Counted from the stretch's first letter, positions 45,653-59,655 are shown. The stretch is DNA of 64,000 nucleotides from Tyto alba (GCF_018691265.1 NW_024881316.1:11950819-12014818); one strand, 5' to 3'. Program-made: numbers and translations. Notes: generated by a model not told the origin, from the letters alone.

Positions 45653-48600
45653 TTAGATGTTGCTGAGACAGGAAATGAAAAAGAGCCCTTGGGCCAGAGT
45701 TTACAGTCCAGATTAAGAGTACATGGAGCAGACATGGAAAAAAGGGTATGGAAAAGATAATGTAGAAATCTAAAATAAAACAAGTTTTGAGGTCAAAATT
45801 GGATTTTACTTATGCCTTTACTGTTTGGTCAGAAAATACAGTTTGAAAATCATATCCACAGACTATCTGGGTCTCTTCTTGCCTGACCTGTTAAATTGGG
45901 TAGTTGTATATTTTACACCTGCCATGAATAAAGTATGTTGGTTGTCATTAACACTGTGAAGTATCAGAGTATTTTTTAAGCCATGATGCTAAATATCTAG
46001 TTCTTAAATACATTTTCCACAAGGAAACAGCTAAGAAGTAGTCAACATGGAGAGACAGGCATCCTACTTGTCACGGGCACCTAATTTAGAATAAAATCTC
46101 CACTGACTGGAGCAAGTCTAGGTAACTGAAGTTAGGTCAGACAAATCCCACGTTCATACAGAAAGTAAGCATACCTTTCAACATACATACGCAATCTTAT
46201 GCACATATAACATGCATCATAGTGGTATATAAAATTAAGATGAAGATGTAAAATAATCTTAAAAGACAGGAAATCTCACAACCAACACTGGCCACACAAT
46301 CTTAATTTTACTTCACTGTGCATATGTATTATGATCAGATTTTAATTATAAGATCATAAAATATGCTTTTCAGTTAGACTCCTGATTCATGTACTGTGCA
46401 GGACGGACTATGGAACCCTCACCAATGTACCTCAGTGTTACCAGAATGTTACTTAATTTCTAGACCACTCCTCTGGGGTGACATAGTGATCTCATCACCA
46501 TTTTACAAATCAGGGATTCATGATGCACAGAGATTAAGATTAGAAGCATCACCTTCCCCATCTTCAGACTCCTAAAACATGGCTTTTCAGAGTACTTAGG
46601 TGGGTATAGTCCTTTTTTTCAAGAACAGTTATAGTCATCCGTAGTCTCAACTTCACTTGTAGCAGTTGGTAGTCCTACACACTGCAGACCACTGATCATC
46701 AAGCAAAGCATCAGACGACATGATCACCACTTAGAATGCAAAAGGGAGCAGCGACTAGCAAAAGTTTCACTAAGTGAATTCCCAAATATGACAGCGAGCC
46801 TACAAAGGTGCTGAAGTGCTATTCTTCAAGGTTTGTCCAGTGACTCTAACCATAACACCATCCTTCTCCTGTAAACCCCTGTCCCACGCCTTATGTCCTT
46901 TGTACTTCTGCAACAAATGAGGTATGAAGGGAGGGAAAGCACACTCCTTCACTGTACAAACCTGATCACCCCCAGCGCAAGGTTTTTCCACACAGAGAAT
47001 GAAATAGAATTCCAGTGGAGAAGTAGATGGCCACATACTTCAAGACCTCATCATAATGCCTTTTCATGGGGGACTGGGTAAAAACAATTTTAATGCTAGC
47101 ACTGCCTGATTTTTCTAGATTTGACTCTGTGACCTTATCAGGTTTTTAAAAATCACTTTGTTTGCAATGTCCTAGGGTTTTTTAAAAAGCAAATGACAAA
47201 TGAGAACAAAAACAAAACCAGAAGTTTTATCATGTGGCAGCATATTATTATCTCCATGGTACCACAGTTGGTTTGGAAACTCTAAATCCACAGTATAGAC
47301 CTCTTCCTGCTGACTCCTGCCAAAATGACAGACAGCGATAGCAGGTTTTCATCCTTCGTGGTGCAGTATTATACTAGATCAGACACGGGGTTTCACAGAG
47401 ACTTGCAGGAAGCAGAATAGTGTCACATATGCATCCCAAGGCCTGTGTAGAGAGATAGGCTTTACTGGTTACCAGAACACCCTTTCTGGTTTCTCCTTTC
47501 CTCTTTGATTCCTTCTGTCTTATCTCTTCCAACATGTTACTTTTTCCCTTGTCTCTGGCTCCAGGTACTAATTCCATTCTATTTGCCTGTACTACCCCTT
47601 ATTTCATTCTCTGCTCTGTCAATCCTGTGAGTTGATTTGATTTCAATGTTCTGCTCTACCACCAGGCTACCAGTTAACTCATTATTTCTTCAGCTAATCC
47701 TCCACTCCTCCCCACATGTCCAGCCTGGATCTTCCTGGCTCCCACTTCCAATTCCAGTCCCAGATTCTTTCTCCTACTTTCCATCCCCAAAACATTTATG
47801 TTGAAAAATACAGTCAATCAGTTAAGAGAATCTAAGTATTATTCAAAATGCATAAATGGAAAGGTAACATTCTTCTTCTGGAGATTTATTTGCAACTGAT
47901 ATCTATTATTTAATCATACGGTTCACAAACAGTTCACAGCCATCATGCTCATGCACTGTTCATCCAGGATGATGCTGCTCTCTGCTGGATGCAGCTAGGT
48001 CCATCACTTTCATTTTTCACTCTCCTCTCCCCTATTTTCCTGCAATTACTTTGTATCCAGCACTTTTCAGTACAAGTACAGTTTTAGCACAAATCATTTC
48101 CACTTTGCAGCACTGGTTTTCATGAAAGCTGACTGACATCCCTCTTTCTGATTTGGCTGCCATTATACTCGTATCCTAAGATATAATTAGAGGAAGAAAA
48201 AAAGATGAAGGAGTGGAAATACATCTGACCATCCAGGTGTTTCCTTTGAGTTTGCCAGACCGCAGTTCTGCAAGTGCCACCTCTTGTGAGAGAGGTCTCC
48301 ATAGTCCATGCCCCTTTGACCAAACATCCCAACTATGATAGGCTCCAGGCATCTTTCCTTAGCTCCTCTTCCTTAGAAGCACCGCTAAGGCAAAGTCTGC
48401 ATGAAATTTGCAAACAATCAAGGACTCAACTGGTCTAATTAAAACAGAATGCACTAAGAATGTACAGGAAAAACGGAGTGGACCGAAAGGACTTGTCTGA
48501 GTAACTAACTCGGTTTACTCAGCAAATGTCAGGCTAGGGAGGTACATCTTGGACTCATTACAAAGGAAGCAATATCTTACTTGTTCTCTGCTCCTATCCT

Positions 48601-50589
48601 CAGGCAGCTGTCAGCAAGACAATCTCTTCCTTCCTCTCCTTTCTGATCCTCTTGACTACAGTGTCTCAGAGACACAGCCTCTAGTGTCCAATGTTTCTTG
48701 TCCCTACTGCTCCCACAAACACCGTTCCTTTATAGCCTGTGACCACTTTTGATGTTCAAGTTGTGACAGATTTCATTACCTTATAACATGGGCTGGTCAC
48801 AGTTATATTTCAACAATGAAATGTCTGCACCATCTGGGATAAGAGTCTTTCTTCTCTCTACAGTGGTTAACACCTTCTAACATGACCCTCATCCCTGCCC
48901 CCTCCAGCTAACTCTGGAGTTATATTTCCCAATTTCCTTTCTCAGAACTTGGCATTTCAAAAGCCGCTTTGATCTTGCCATCACCTCAGCATGCCTGAAG
49001 GGTAAAGATGTGTAGACCATGGTTTGCATGTCAGTCTCCCCTCGTTCAAGGTGTTGGGCTGGCTAGGTCAATTTGTCCATAAAGCAACAAGAGTGGTATT
49101 TTTGTACTGTTTTATTATTGATACTTCTCCATAACATTGATGAATTATTGACAAATTAAAGTCCGTTCATCACAGTGACATTACTACCTTTTGGTCCATG
49201 GAGTTCTGTTTTTGGACTGTGTTTAATTCTGTATTTCTCATAGCTAATACGTTTGATTCTTGTTTAACCTGAATTGTCAGCAGAGCAAAAGAAGATTCCC
49301 TCAGTGGAATGACAAGCAAAAAGGCTCATTATTTATGGCAGAGATGGTGATGCAGGATCCAAAAGGCCTCACCTACAAAGCACAAGTCCAGTCAAACTTT
49401 GGATTAAAAAATAAAACCATGTGTTCACATAGGAATGGTTTCACACAACTTAGCTGGTAATACCCTGATCCCTTGAAAGTGTAAATGGCATTAATTTTGC
49501 TCCTCCAGTGCTACACAGCAACAAAAGGCAGTATTTTATTCTATACAAGCCCAGGACAATTTCAAGAGATAAAGATTTCACTATAAGACAACCTCAAAAG
49601 TCTGTAACTCTCTTTCCCTGGCTCCAGCTCTGGTACTTTCCTTCTGACGTCCATAACATAAGCACTTCCCAACCCACAAAGGCCGCGAACACAGAAAGGC
49701 CTCAGTAGACCTCTTCTTTTGCCATATTATTTTGCACACTCATAAACCAGCTGCTGTTTCTGAGCTATTCCAATACATCTTAGCATGACTGCCAGGAGGC
49801 TCCTCTTAGAAAATTACAGGCATTTCCCCTTAGCTCATCCCTTTCACCATCCATCTCACATTTCTGAAACAGATTTTATTAAGCAGCTATGTGCTTATTC
49901 TGCCCATTGAGATGTTAACTGCCATAGTTAAACAGTCACGGTAGGTATTGCACACTGGTAAGTGTAAATATGAGAGAAACTGGGATTTCAGAAGAGAACT
50001 GGGATCTCTTGGTACCTGTGATGCCAAAGAGTGTTGGTGACATTATTATTATTAGTCCACTAGAAAATGCTGACGTTTGGAACAAAATGTAATGCTGAAA
50101 GGATCGGTTCACATCTCAACTGAAGTGTGTTGAAAAGATGCTAAGAGTTACCAGCCTGCATAACCCGTTTCACATTTTAAATTGAAACTTTTTTCTTTTT
50201 TTTTTTTTTTAATTTGGAATAAAATTCTCATTTGGAATTTTAGCTCATTTATGCTGAAATGGGTGGGAAATTGTTAAGGCTAAAATAAAACATCATTTCA
50301 ATTTTTCTGTGGATCTGTTCTATTTTCTATTCAGAGTACTGGTTCACAAAAAATGTTTAAAGTGTTGCCTTTTTGTCTGGTTTTAGAGCAGGTCTTCCAG
50401 TCTCGCACCACAAATCTTTCCCGCACAGCTACAAGACCACTTGCTCGGGCTGGGTACATGCAAATTACTCACCAGGTCCGCCGAGGACAACAGGCCTGTG
50501 GGTGACAGCAACCCCGCTTGGGACGAATGCGGGACAGTACAAAATAAACCTGGAGAAGCATTTAGGCCGGGAGGCAGGATCTGGACTTA
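45653..50589. other. Intergenic AT-rich sequence
   Basis: No gene, RNA or repeat family recognised. Open frames are short and scattered. Confidence 0.5.
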
Positions 50590-51437
50590 GACGAACTTGG
50601 ATCAAGTCGCGGGAAGCGCCAAGGCCACAGAAAAGCCCCGAGGCTTGGCATGGCGCTTCGGCTTCTTCAATATGGCGGCGCCGGTGGCAGTTCCCTCACC
50701 GGCTGTTTTCCCGCCTTTTCTAACGGCTCTGAGGTCACAGAGCGCCCCAGGCCATGCTGGGCGCTCCGGCTCCCATTGCCCTGCCCGCTCTTGAGGCACA
50801 CTCAGCGTCTGTGAGGCGCTGCTAAAGCTCGCTGTAAGCGCCCACCCTGCCTCCGCTGCCCTCCGCGCCCGCGCAACTCACCGGCGCTCCCCGCTCCGCC
50901 GGCCCCTCAGCACACCTGCGTCCCGCCCGCTGCCTCCCCGCCGCTCCACACCGCGATTACGGGTGTTGGGGCCCCCGCGGGGCCGGTCGCTGCGGGCAGC
51001 AGCCGACTCACCCCTCCCCGGCGCTGAGCCTTCCCCGAGCCCCAGCCGGCAACAGTGGGGCGGAACGCCGTGCGGCGGCTGGGAGCGGCGGTCACGCTGC
51101 GGGACGCAGCGCGCCGCGGCAGGGCGCCCGGGCGGGCGGGCGGGCGGCGGCAGAGCCGACCCCTCGGGGCGCCTTTCTCCCGACCTCCGTGAGAGGGGGC
51201 TCCGGCTCTTCTCCTGGCTCGGTCTCCTCGCCGCTACCTCCTTCCCGCAGCCCGGGGTGACCGTGGCGGAGGATGAAGCCTTGGGACGGGATGACAGGCG
51301 GGAGCGTTAGAGTGCAACTTAATTAGGCGGCATTTGGCTAATTGGTGGTGGTGGGGGGGGGGACAACAACAACACGGGACGTGGGCAGCCGGAGGGCAAC
51401 AGCAGTAGTTTTCCCCAGCCCCGTCGCTAACGGGGGA

Positions 51438-51680
51438 ATGAATCGCTGCTCCCTCCTTGCGGGGCTGGTGCCGGGGCAGAAGCGGCCGCTGGGCAGAGCC
51501 GGACCCGGCGCGCTGCGGCGGGAGCCCCTCGCGCGCCTGGGCGCCCACAGGAGCCGAGCAGGGCTCCTGCCTCCTCCCGCCCTCGCTTCGGAGCACCCCC
51601 TCGGCCCCCTCCGGGACGGAGAAACCTCTCAGGGACAACAGGTTGTGCAGTTTTTGCTTCAAAAGGACTCAGAACCAGCG
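51438..51680 (+). CDS. Hypothetical first coding exon in CpG island (uncertain)
   Basis: ATG at 51438 opens 81 codons that end exactly at a donor-like GCG|GTAGGAG (phase 0). The product starts MNRCSLLAGLVPGQKRPLGR, is Arg-rich with few acidic residues at first, and ends QVVQFLLQKDSEPA. This resembles a mitochondrial presequence in composition, but I recognise no protein, and GC-rich DNA readily yields such frames. No downstream exon could be matched. Confidence 0.2.
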
Positions 51681-51795
51681 GTAGGAGTCTTCTACCCGCT
51701 TCCCCTCGGTGGCGGCGGCAGGAGCACCGGGGTCGGGTAGGGAGAGCCCTCAGGGGCCCGGGGGGGCTCCCGGCAGCTTGCCCTCTCATGTCGGG

Positions 51796-51831
51796 GCTAG
51801 CCAGGCTGCTAGCCAGGCTGCTAGCCAGGCC
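51796..51831. repeat. Three tandem 12-bp units
   Basis: GCTAGCCAGGCT occurs three times in tandem (last unit ends CC) at the right edge of the second CpG island. Confidence 0.9.
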
Positions 51832-51850
51832 GCTGGGCTTCATACAGGAG

Positions 51851-54800
51851 GGCCAGAGATCTCTCGAAATGGCCGTTGCTGAGGAGATGCCTCGTACTCT
51901 GGGTCAGTGTCGGGCTAATCCCAGTTTGAGTCTCAGCCTATTGTAACCCCAGGTGGAAAAGGGACACTCGTAACTCCCAAGTTTTGCCATACTTCTGAAT
52001 ATTCAGGGTTCTGCAGTAGATGTAAAACCAGAGGAAAAGCTGGCATGGAAAAGGCTTACTGCTGGTCTCTTTCATCCAAAGCTGTTATCTTTTCTGCTTT
52101 CATCATCAGAGAGAAAATCTGAAAATGACATTTGGTTTAGATTACAAAAATAACAACAAGATAAAGTAGCCGTGAGAGCAGAGCTTGTGTGTCTCTCTCT
52201 GCTAACAGTGCAACAGGCCCAGGAACAAAATGGCTGCTGCCTTTGCACACCAGCACTGGCAATAGAAATGTAGGGAAAATGCATACAGCTCTGCTCCCCA
52301 ACTTGATGCCATCCACCCTCCTTTGCAAATCTAAGGAATTGGATTTTGTGCTGAAGCTTGTGGGTGTTTGCATTTGTAACTTATATTTTGCCTGACTATT
52401 TTTAAGGGTCTTCAGGTGGTCAGACTAGTATTAACCCTAAGATGCTGTTTATGAACACTCTAAGAGTTTGTATATTGCACATTTGCATTTTTTTAACAGT
52501 GTATAATAGGGAAAATGTGTGGTTGATACCAGTTTGAGGGGCTTTTGTCTTACCAAAGGTGTTAGTTCCAGTCCTGCTATTCCTTCAGTTGAAGGGTGAG
52601 ATGTGAATCTGTTGTGTAGTGGGCATAGTGCTTGTCTTCAGAGAGCTCCAAGTCTGTGGCTCTCCTCCAGCTACCAACTCTATTTTGAAAGGAAAGTTGA
52701 TATTACAGGTGACAAAATTATAAGTAACGCTGAGATGCTGAATACCCGATGAACAGGTAAAGTCACAGATGAGGAGAAAAAAAAATGATTCCCTGTTTTC
52801 TCACAATTCTGTTGTAGATGTGATGTTCTAAAGATGTGAGGCAAGGTTTGTAGAGAGAGTTAACATGTTTTATTAGGTTAACTTACATAGTTGGAAAAAT
52901 ACGTACAAGCTCTTGGGCAAATAAGTGCTTCTTCAGAGAGCTTGCATGTTTTTTCCAGTTATATCCTGTTTTCTGACATTCAGCTGAATGTCTGAATTTC
53001 CAGGTGTCTGAATTTGTCAGAGCCTTTCAAGGCCTTTCTCGGAGCCTATTATAGAAATCCTCTAATTCATGTCTGAAATATCTTTCAACTTATTTCTTTT
53101 AATACTAGGTGTATGTTTAAGCAGTTATCTGATTGCATCCCTAATATGTGCATGTGTGCCCCCTTAAATATCAACAGAAATAACTGAGATGGGGAGAGAA
53201 ATGTGCAAAAAAATATTTCCAGCAAAACAAAGCTGGTTATCAAAATATTTTAGCACACAGAAAAACATAAACATATAGTGTAGGAGGTGAGAACATTCTC
53301 TTGAGTAGACAATTTAGGATGTGCTAATTTCCAGTCCATTCTTACTTCACAGTGAAAGATACTAACCATCAGAGGGCACTCCTGATCCTACAAAGAAATA
53401 ATGTGGTTTGCTAGAACAATAGTGAACAGTCAGACTTTCCTAATCTGGAAACATGCTTTACATGATTTATATCCCATTGGCATCTGGATTATGAGTCAAC
53501 AGATGATAAAGTCAGATATTTATGACACCTCCATTTACCACCCTTTACAGCACAGTGCTAAATACCGTATAACTGATGCACTTGATTTAAAAGTCACTTG
53601 CAGCATAGTAGTTCTAGTGATTTCTTCACAATTTAATATAGTGCTTAGCTCAGGCTGTGAAGGAAGTTTGCTAAAAGAAATGATTAACAATAGGGTCTGT
53701 GTTTCTTTAGCAATGTCCTTAGCGTCCATATAAGAGTGTTAGTCCGGGTCAAGATGCTGTGTCTGGTATAGTATAGTATGTTCTTACTAACATTTACCTA
53801 GGAGCAGCTTATTTGGCTGTATGTGCGAGACAAGGCAGTCAGATAGGTTAGGTGTATGCTTAGCAGAGAAATGTGGTAAGCTTTAATATTTCCTCGTATG
53901 GTCTTACACCCCTGCGAATTTTGCCTTATATGTCCTTTTGTAGGAGTGTCTTTTTCTTTTCCTGTGAGAAACATTCCTAAACTATGTATTTATTTTTTTT
54001 CTTTTTTTGTTTCCTTCAATGCACTTCTATCCTCTGTTTGAAAGGGAGCATTTCTGTCTCCTTGAAAAGACAAAAACTTGAAAACTGCAATTTCTCAGTT
54101 TATAACAGAATGCTCACAGAAATAACAAATCATCTACCAAAATGTTTTCCTTCTTTTTGTTCTTTCCCTCCTTTGAGAGGCTTTGCATGTTGTTTACTAA
54201 TGTTTTACAAGCCCTGACGGCAACCCCTGACTCTAAGACAGGCTTGGAAAGTGGGGGGAACCTGTTACACCTTTTTTTTCCCCCCAGCCTCATCCCTACA
54301 ATGTATTAGCATGTTTATTGCTTGAGAATAGACAACTTGATGGGATTGGTCATACACACTGTAATAGTGTCAAGACTGTGTAGGGGGGTATGCAGGAAAC
54401 AGGAATGTATCCACGCAGAGGGACGGGCAGGCACTGCTTACATGTGTGATCCAAGACCTCAGGGGTAAGGTTCTCATTCAGACTCTGGTCTGGGCTCTCT
54501 ATTCATCCCAGTGTTCCCATCTGTGTTTTATGTGACACTGATGCTTGAACTCAGCAAAATATTTCCATTTTAATGGGTAGATCCCGTTGCTTCTTTTTTT
54601 GGGGAGACAGGTTTGGACTGTGTTTTCAGAGACCTGTTGTGTCATTCAGTTTAGCTCCAGTACTCTGCTGTTTGAGCTTCAACGTTCACGTGGTTTCAAC
54701 AGTGTTGAAATTGCTCCATGCTGCTATGACAGTACAAACTGGGTTGACATCTAGCTTGACCCAAAATCCCAAATCCCAGCCCGAATCAATGAGTCTTCAG

Positions 54801-56679
54801 AAGAGTTCTGGAGAGAATTGCTGGCTTTTGCCACTATGTCAGCTGCTGGCTGAAAAGCTGACATACGTAGGCAGTTTCAGAGAGAGTTTTTAAGTTGCCT
54901 GGAGTGCAAAAGGGAAAGTTGTCTCCTTCATATGGTTATAATAGGCTTATTAAATTAGATTTTACTTTGCTAGAATTCGTCTGCATGCCAAGGCAATGGG
55001 CAAATAACACAAAAGAGGTCTGATTACTTATTACTGTGTCTCATAGATGACAGAAATACCCAGTATGAGAGTAGAGTTGGTTTTTTATGACTAAAATCGT
55101 CTTGTTTCTTGGATGTAACTTACTGTGGAGTATTTGGGGTTTTAGGATGTACTGCTACTGAGTCAGCTCTCTGTTTATAGTGTAGATTCAGAAATGCTTT
55201 TAAGTAGGCAGATTTACCCAGAACATTCCTGTGTCTCGTTAAAATGTCTTCACTGATAGCAGAGAATATGAAAACAAAGTGTGGATTGGGAGGACTGAAA
55301 GGAGGACATGCCAAAGGTTGATTTCTCTTCAGGAGGTCAGATGTTTCCAGGCTGGGAACAAGATACATTTTTAATGGCCTGGCACACTAAGGCGAGCTGC
55401 CCGAGGAGTGTGTGTGCGTACACCGTGCTGCCAAAGGTGTACTGGAAGCTCGCAGGCACTGGACTGCTTGAGGTATTGGCTGGATCCAGGATGCATGATG
55501 GCTGAGGTGAGCAGAGCGGAGCAGTTGTCACCTGTTGGCTGGATACTTGGACTCTTCGCTTCAGGCCGCGGTCAGATATCTAAATCCCATCTCAGCCCCT
55601 CTGCCTAGCCAGTGAGGAGCTGTGCAGCTCTGGTGGCTTGTGGAGAGCAACTCAGACAATCTAAACAAGATACTTAGCAGGGAGACACCTAAAGGAATAG
55701 GGAAGAGAAGTTGGTTTTGGTCAATAGGATACGTGTACTGACTGTCGCTACGTGCGGAGAACTGAGATTTGAGTGGAATCGAGGCTGTTAGAATATGGTT
55801 CTTCTGTTCAGTAGTTGTCTCTCCCACCTCAAGGAGGGGAGCACACAACTGAACTGTTGATGAAGAAGCCAAAACCAGTCATGCTACTCTTGAGAGAGTT
55901 AATACCCAACATGTCTCAAGATCCATGTGGTCAGGGGACAAGAACTGATGTGGACCATTAAGCTATATGTGATTAGAAAAGCACAGCCCTCCTCTTTTGA
56001 CAGCACTTTTAACCTTCCCCAAGAAGGACAGTACAACAGGTTTTCTGTGGTTCAGACTTGCTGATTGCTATGTATTTGGTTTTGACTTTTTTTCTCACCC
56101 ACGGGAAATTATGACAGAGAGCAATTGTAATTACTTGGCTGGAAAATGGCTTTAAACTTCTGGTGTTGAGTGTCCATTTCAAAACTATTTCTCTTATCAG
56201 TGCCTCCTTTTTTCCATATTTTCCTCGCACTTTTACGAGATTTATTAAATGCCCTCCTGCTGGAAAGAGTTCTGCAGGGATTTCTGCTCCTCTTAAATCA
56301 AAGGCAGCAGTCATAGGACTTACACTGCATCTGATCATAGGACTGTTATTTATATTTCCTTGAAATGATCCATTCATGGGGAAAAACACTCCAGGAATAA
56401 TGAGACTGTTTGAAATTTAGAGATAAAGTCCATCTGAAAATGGACTTCAAGGTGTGGTGATGGCAGCCTTTATGGCTCCCACAATCTGCTACCTTCTGCT
56501 GCCCCCAGAGCAGAGATAGCAGAAGAGTGGTGTGGGGACACACTGGTTTCTGCCATCTCTGTGCTAGGGCTGATCACCTCTGGGATTGGAGAAAGGCATA
56601 CGGTGGGGTGCTTGTGTCTTCGACTGCCTCAGCTGGGCCTGGCAGAGCTGATCCATAGACCCCATGGAGAGTAAAGGCG
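51851..56679. other. Intergenic sequence right of the second CpG island
   Basis: AT-rich. No convincing exon, RNA gene or repeat family recognised. Confidence 0.5.
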
Positions 56680-57240
56680 TTGTTCAGTGACAGCCTTGTG
56701 AGCAATCCTGATAAAGCTGAGATCATCCTGTTCTTGAGTACTATAGAACTGATGTCAGAGGTTGGTTGAAACTCTGGGAGTGTAGGGATGCTGGAGAGGT
56801 CCTAGTGGAGGGCTACCAAGGTGGCCAGAGGCCATGGGGACATGCCCTTTAGGGAAAGGTGAAGGGAGCTGCTCTTGTAGAGCCTGCTGAGGAGGCAGCT
56901 ATGGGGCAGTCGAATAGCCTGCAACTGCTTGAAGTCAAGCTATGGAGCCAAACCCTTCTTGGTAACTTCAAGTGGCAAAAAAGGGGCCACAGCATCAACT
57001 TGTGGCTTTGGAGGTTAGAATGGAAGTTATGAAAAACTTTTTCCTTTGGAAAGTAGTGCAGGATTGGAGCAGGCTATCAAGAGAGGAGGTGGAATATCAA
57101 TTCCTGAAGGTTTTCAGGACTTGACTAAACAAAACCATAGCTGACTTGGTCTGATACTGGTGATAGTCCTGAAGGCAGTCAGACAGTTGGAAGATGTGAC
57201 CTCCAGAAGACTCCCCAACATCAACATTTCAGTGATTGTG
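56680..57240 (+). mobile_element. Highly diverged CR1 3' region
   Basis: Blocks follow CR1 order: GGAGAGGTCCTAGTGGAGGG, CTACCAAGGTGGCCAGAGG, GGGAAAGGTGAAGGGAGCTG, then ATGGAAGTTATGAAAAACTT and GGATTGGAGCAGGCTATC. Divergence is high, so this is an old copy. Confidence 0.65.
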
Positions 57241-59460
57241 TGAAAAATGTAAAGATTCTTTGCTCAAGTTTGACTTTAAAATAACATTGGTTTCAAACAA
57301 CTTAGGTGATTTTCTTTATTAAAATTGATAGGCAAAAGTGTTCACAGAAAACTTGAAGCACTGCTTCTCAGTGTTTTAAACAATGCTAGTGCAGCTGTAG
57401 GCTTTGCTTAAAATTTTTCTTCTTTTTGAATAATCTTTAAAAATTAAGTTTTGTCACTTAATTCACACAAAATAAAGAACTCCTTTTCTTTTCATACCAC
57501 TGAATAAGCACTGTAGTTGATTAGATACATCTCCTTCTCCAGTATGAATAGCTGCTGCACATGCATATGTGTGTATATATAGGATATCTCTGAAAAGGAT
57601 AAACTCAAACATTTTTTCACTCAGCAGACTGCTAGCTCTCAGTTGTCACCTCATAACTATAAATAATAGCTTTGGAGCTAGGTATATTTCAGACGGAGGT
57701 ACAGAAAGAGCGAGCAAATAGAGTTATTTTTTTCCTTATCATTGGCACACCATTGTTCCGCTGTGGTCAGTGGTAGGATGTACAAACAGTATTTCAGATT
57801 CCATAGGAACCTGTTTTGTATTTGTGCTAGGCCAGCATCATGTGTTACTCGACCGACTGGAGGGATGGGAATGATAACCAGCAGCTTGCCTGGGCAAGAA
57901 GGAAGAGGTGCTCTTCCATAGTTAATAAAGAAGCAGCAACTTGAAACAAAATCGGACTAAGATATATGTTTTTAGAACTTGAATTTGCCTGCGTCAGCTA
58001 AGTTTTGTCATGACAAATGTGTAAAGAGGATTGTGGGAATGCTTTCACCAGGTTGTCTTCATCTGAAAAAACAAAGCAAGAAAGTGAGCAAATTTTGACC
58101 AGAAATTGAACGTTAGCCACTTCTGTGAGTCTTTAAATGTTAACATCTATGGAAGAAATACTATATTGCTGTGGCTTTTCCTCGGTGCATTTGCAGGAAA
58201 TGCCAAACAGTAATGCTCTCCAGTTTAAAACATGAAAGTCATGTGACAAAGGGAAAACACACGTGTAAAGCTGATTACTGGGCTTGTACAATCTCTTTTC
58301 TGCCTGCTTAAATAAATTTTAATGAAGAAGTTAGCTTTTTTTTGTTTGTTGATGTCGTATTTTTGCTATAATTTCTGTGGGGTGGTAACTGCTCCTGTGG
58401 CATCACTGGAAGAGCAGCACAGTGATTGCACATGGCTGTATTCTGGCAATCTCCTGCTGCTCAGATACACCCCAGTTTGTTTGTGTCACATTAAGGGTGT
58501 TTTAAAGTGAGCCATCATTTATGGATTCCACCTAAAGGAGTTTTCAGCTGGCCTGGCAAGCATGTCTTTGTGACCACTTCCTCCAGTGCATATTTGTCCT
58601 CAGAGAATTATGAAATGTAGAGACCAAGTGGTTGTTCAGGTTCACTGAAATGTACAAGGAGGGTTTTTACTGCTAATTTCAAATCCTGTATTAACTACAT
58701 GGAAAAAATATTTAATACCATTAGTAATCTGAGCATACAATTCCCCTTGCTGCTTTATGGTATATTTCCAGGTAGTTTTAAAGAAGGAGAAGCCATACTT
58801 GAATCTGATGTAAGCTCACCTAAACATTTCAGAGATTTTTTCATGTGAACCTGACATCTCAGATTCAGTAAATAAGGGTTGTGGATTTCTAAATTTGTAT
58901 CAGTGCAGGTTAATGCTTTGCAGTTTGCCTGTGTGAAGTTGGATTGGCAAAGAAAAGTGGCTTTCCTGTTGTTACAGTGACGCCCTGCCAGCTATGCAGT
59001 TGATAAGTGGACTGCTCAGGCACAGAAAGTCACAAGGAAATACAGATCCATTGGTTGCACAAAAAGAGCACGAGCACTGTGTGCTCTTTCAAAATAAGTT
59101 ACTTTAAGTCATGTTCCAGTTAAGATTCAGTTTTATCTTTAAATTCATTCCGGTGGAAGTTTTCTTACATCAGTGATGGACATTCTAAATGGCCTGCTCA
59201 AAAGTTGCCTTTCTGCATATAGTATGCTTTCATTGTTATCATTAGGAGAATTCTTTGGGCAAATTACAGTAGAAATTACTGGTGTTTTACAAATGTATCT
59301 GTACTTTCCTATTTATTTCAGTACCAAAGGGCCAATGGCAGTTCTGTACAGTAATGCAAGTTCTTACACACTTAAATCTGGTCCTGTGTGTACAATAAAT
59401 GAGATCTACTCCGAAGAATTTGGAAAGCCAGGAGGTTGCAGGGTTAGCCTGCTATGAAAT
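57241..59460. other. Intergenic AT-rich sequence
   Basis: No feature recognised. Confidence 0.5.
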
Positions 59461-59464
59461 ACCA

Positions 59465-59655
59465 GGGGACTGAGGCCCTGATCCCCAGTCTGTTCTTATT
59501 TGTAAAAGCACTTCAGCACATATGTATCTCTAGGCATGTGTTTAAGACCCATTGACATCAATGAGACTTTAGCTGATGCTTAACCTCTGAGCATATGCTT
59601 AAGTTTCCTGCCGAATAAGGAGGACCTTGAGCATATGCTTAAAAATACCCTGCTG
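59465..59655. repeat. Ancient amniote-type palindromic interspersed repeat
   Basis: GCATATGCTTAA occurs at about 59589 and 59629, with CACTTCAGCACATATG and GGCATGTGTTTAAG before it, around a near-palindromic centre CATTGACATCAATG. This layout (paired CATGTGCTTAAG-type arms around CCCATTGACTTCAATGGGA) is what I recall of an old repeat shared by reptiles and birds. The family name is not certain. Confidence 0.5.

Larger units (their letters stand above)
50590..51850. promoter_or_regulatory. Second CpG island, likely promoter of an unidentified transcript
   Basis: About 1.25 kb of very CpG-rich DNA inside AT-rich flanks, roughly 11 kb upstream of NT5E exon 1. It has an exact YY1 motif AATATGGCGGC (50669-50679), an E2F-type TTTCCCGC (50707-50714), a (GGGC)n run at about 51129-51148 that could form a G-quadruplex, and a possible spliced first coding exon (51438-51680, +). 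No protein product is recognised. It could serve a lncRNA, an unannotated gene in either direction, or a distal NT5E promoter. Confidence 0.7.

Noticed and set aside
59173..59457. 94-codon + frame with an internal TTTATTTCAG acceptor-like site
   Set aside because: No recognised protein, no donor, and AT-rich surroundings.
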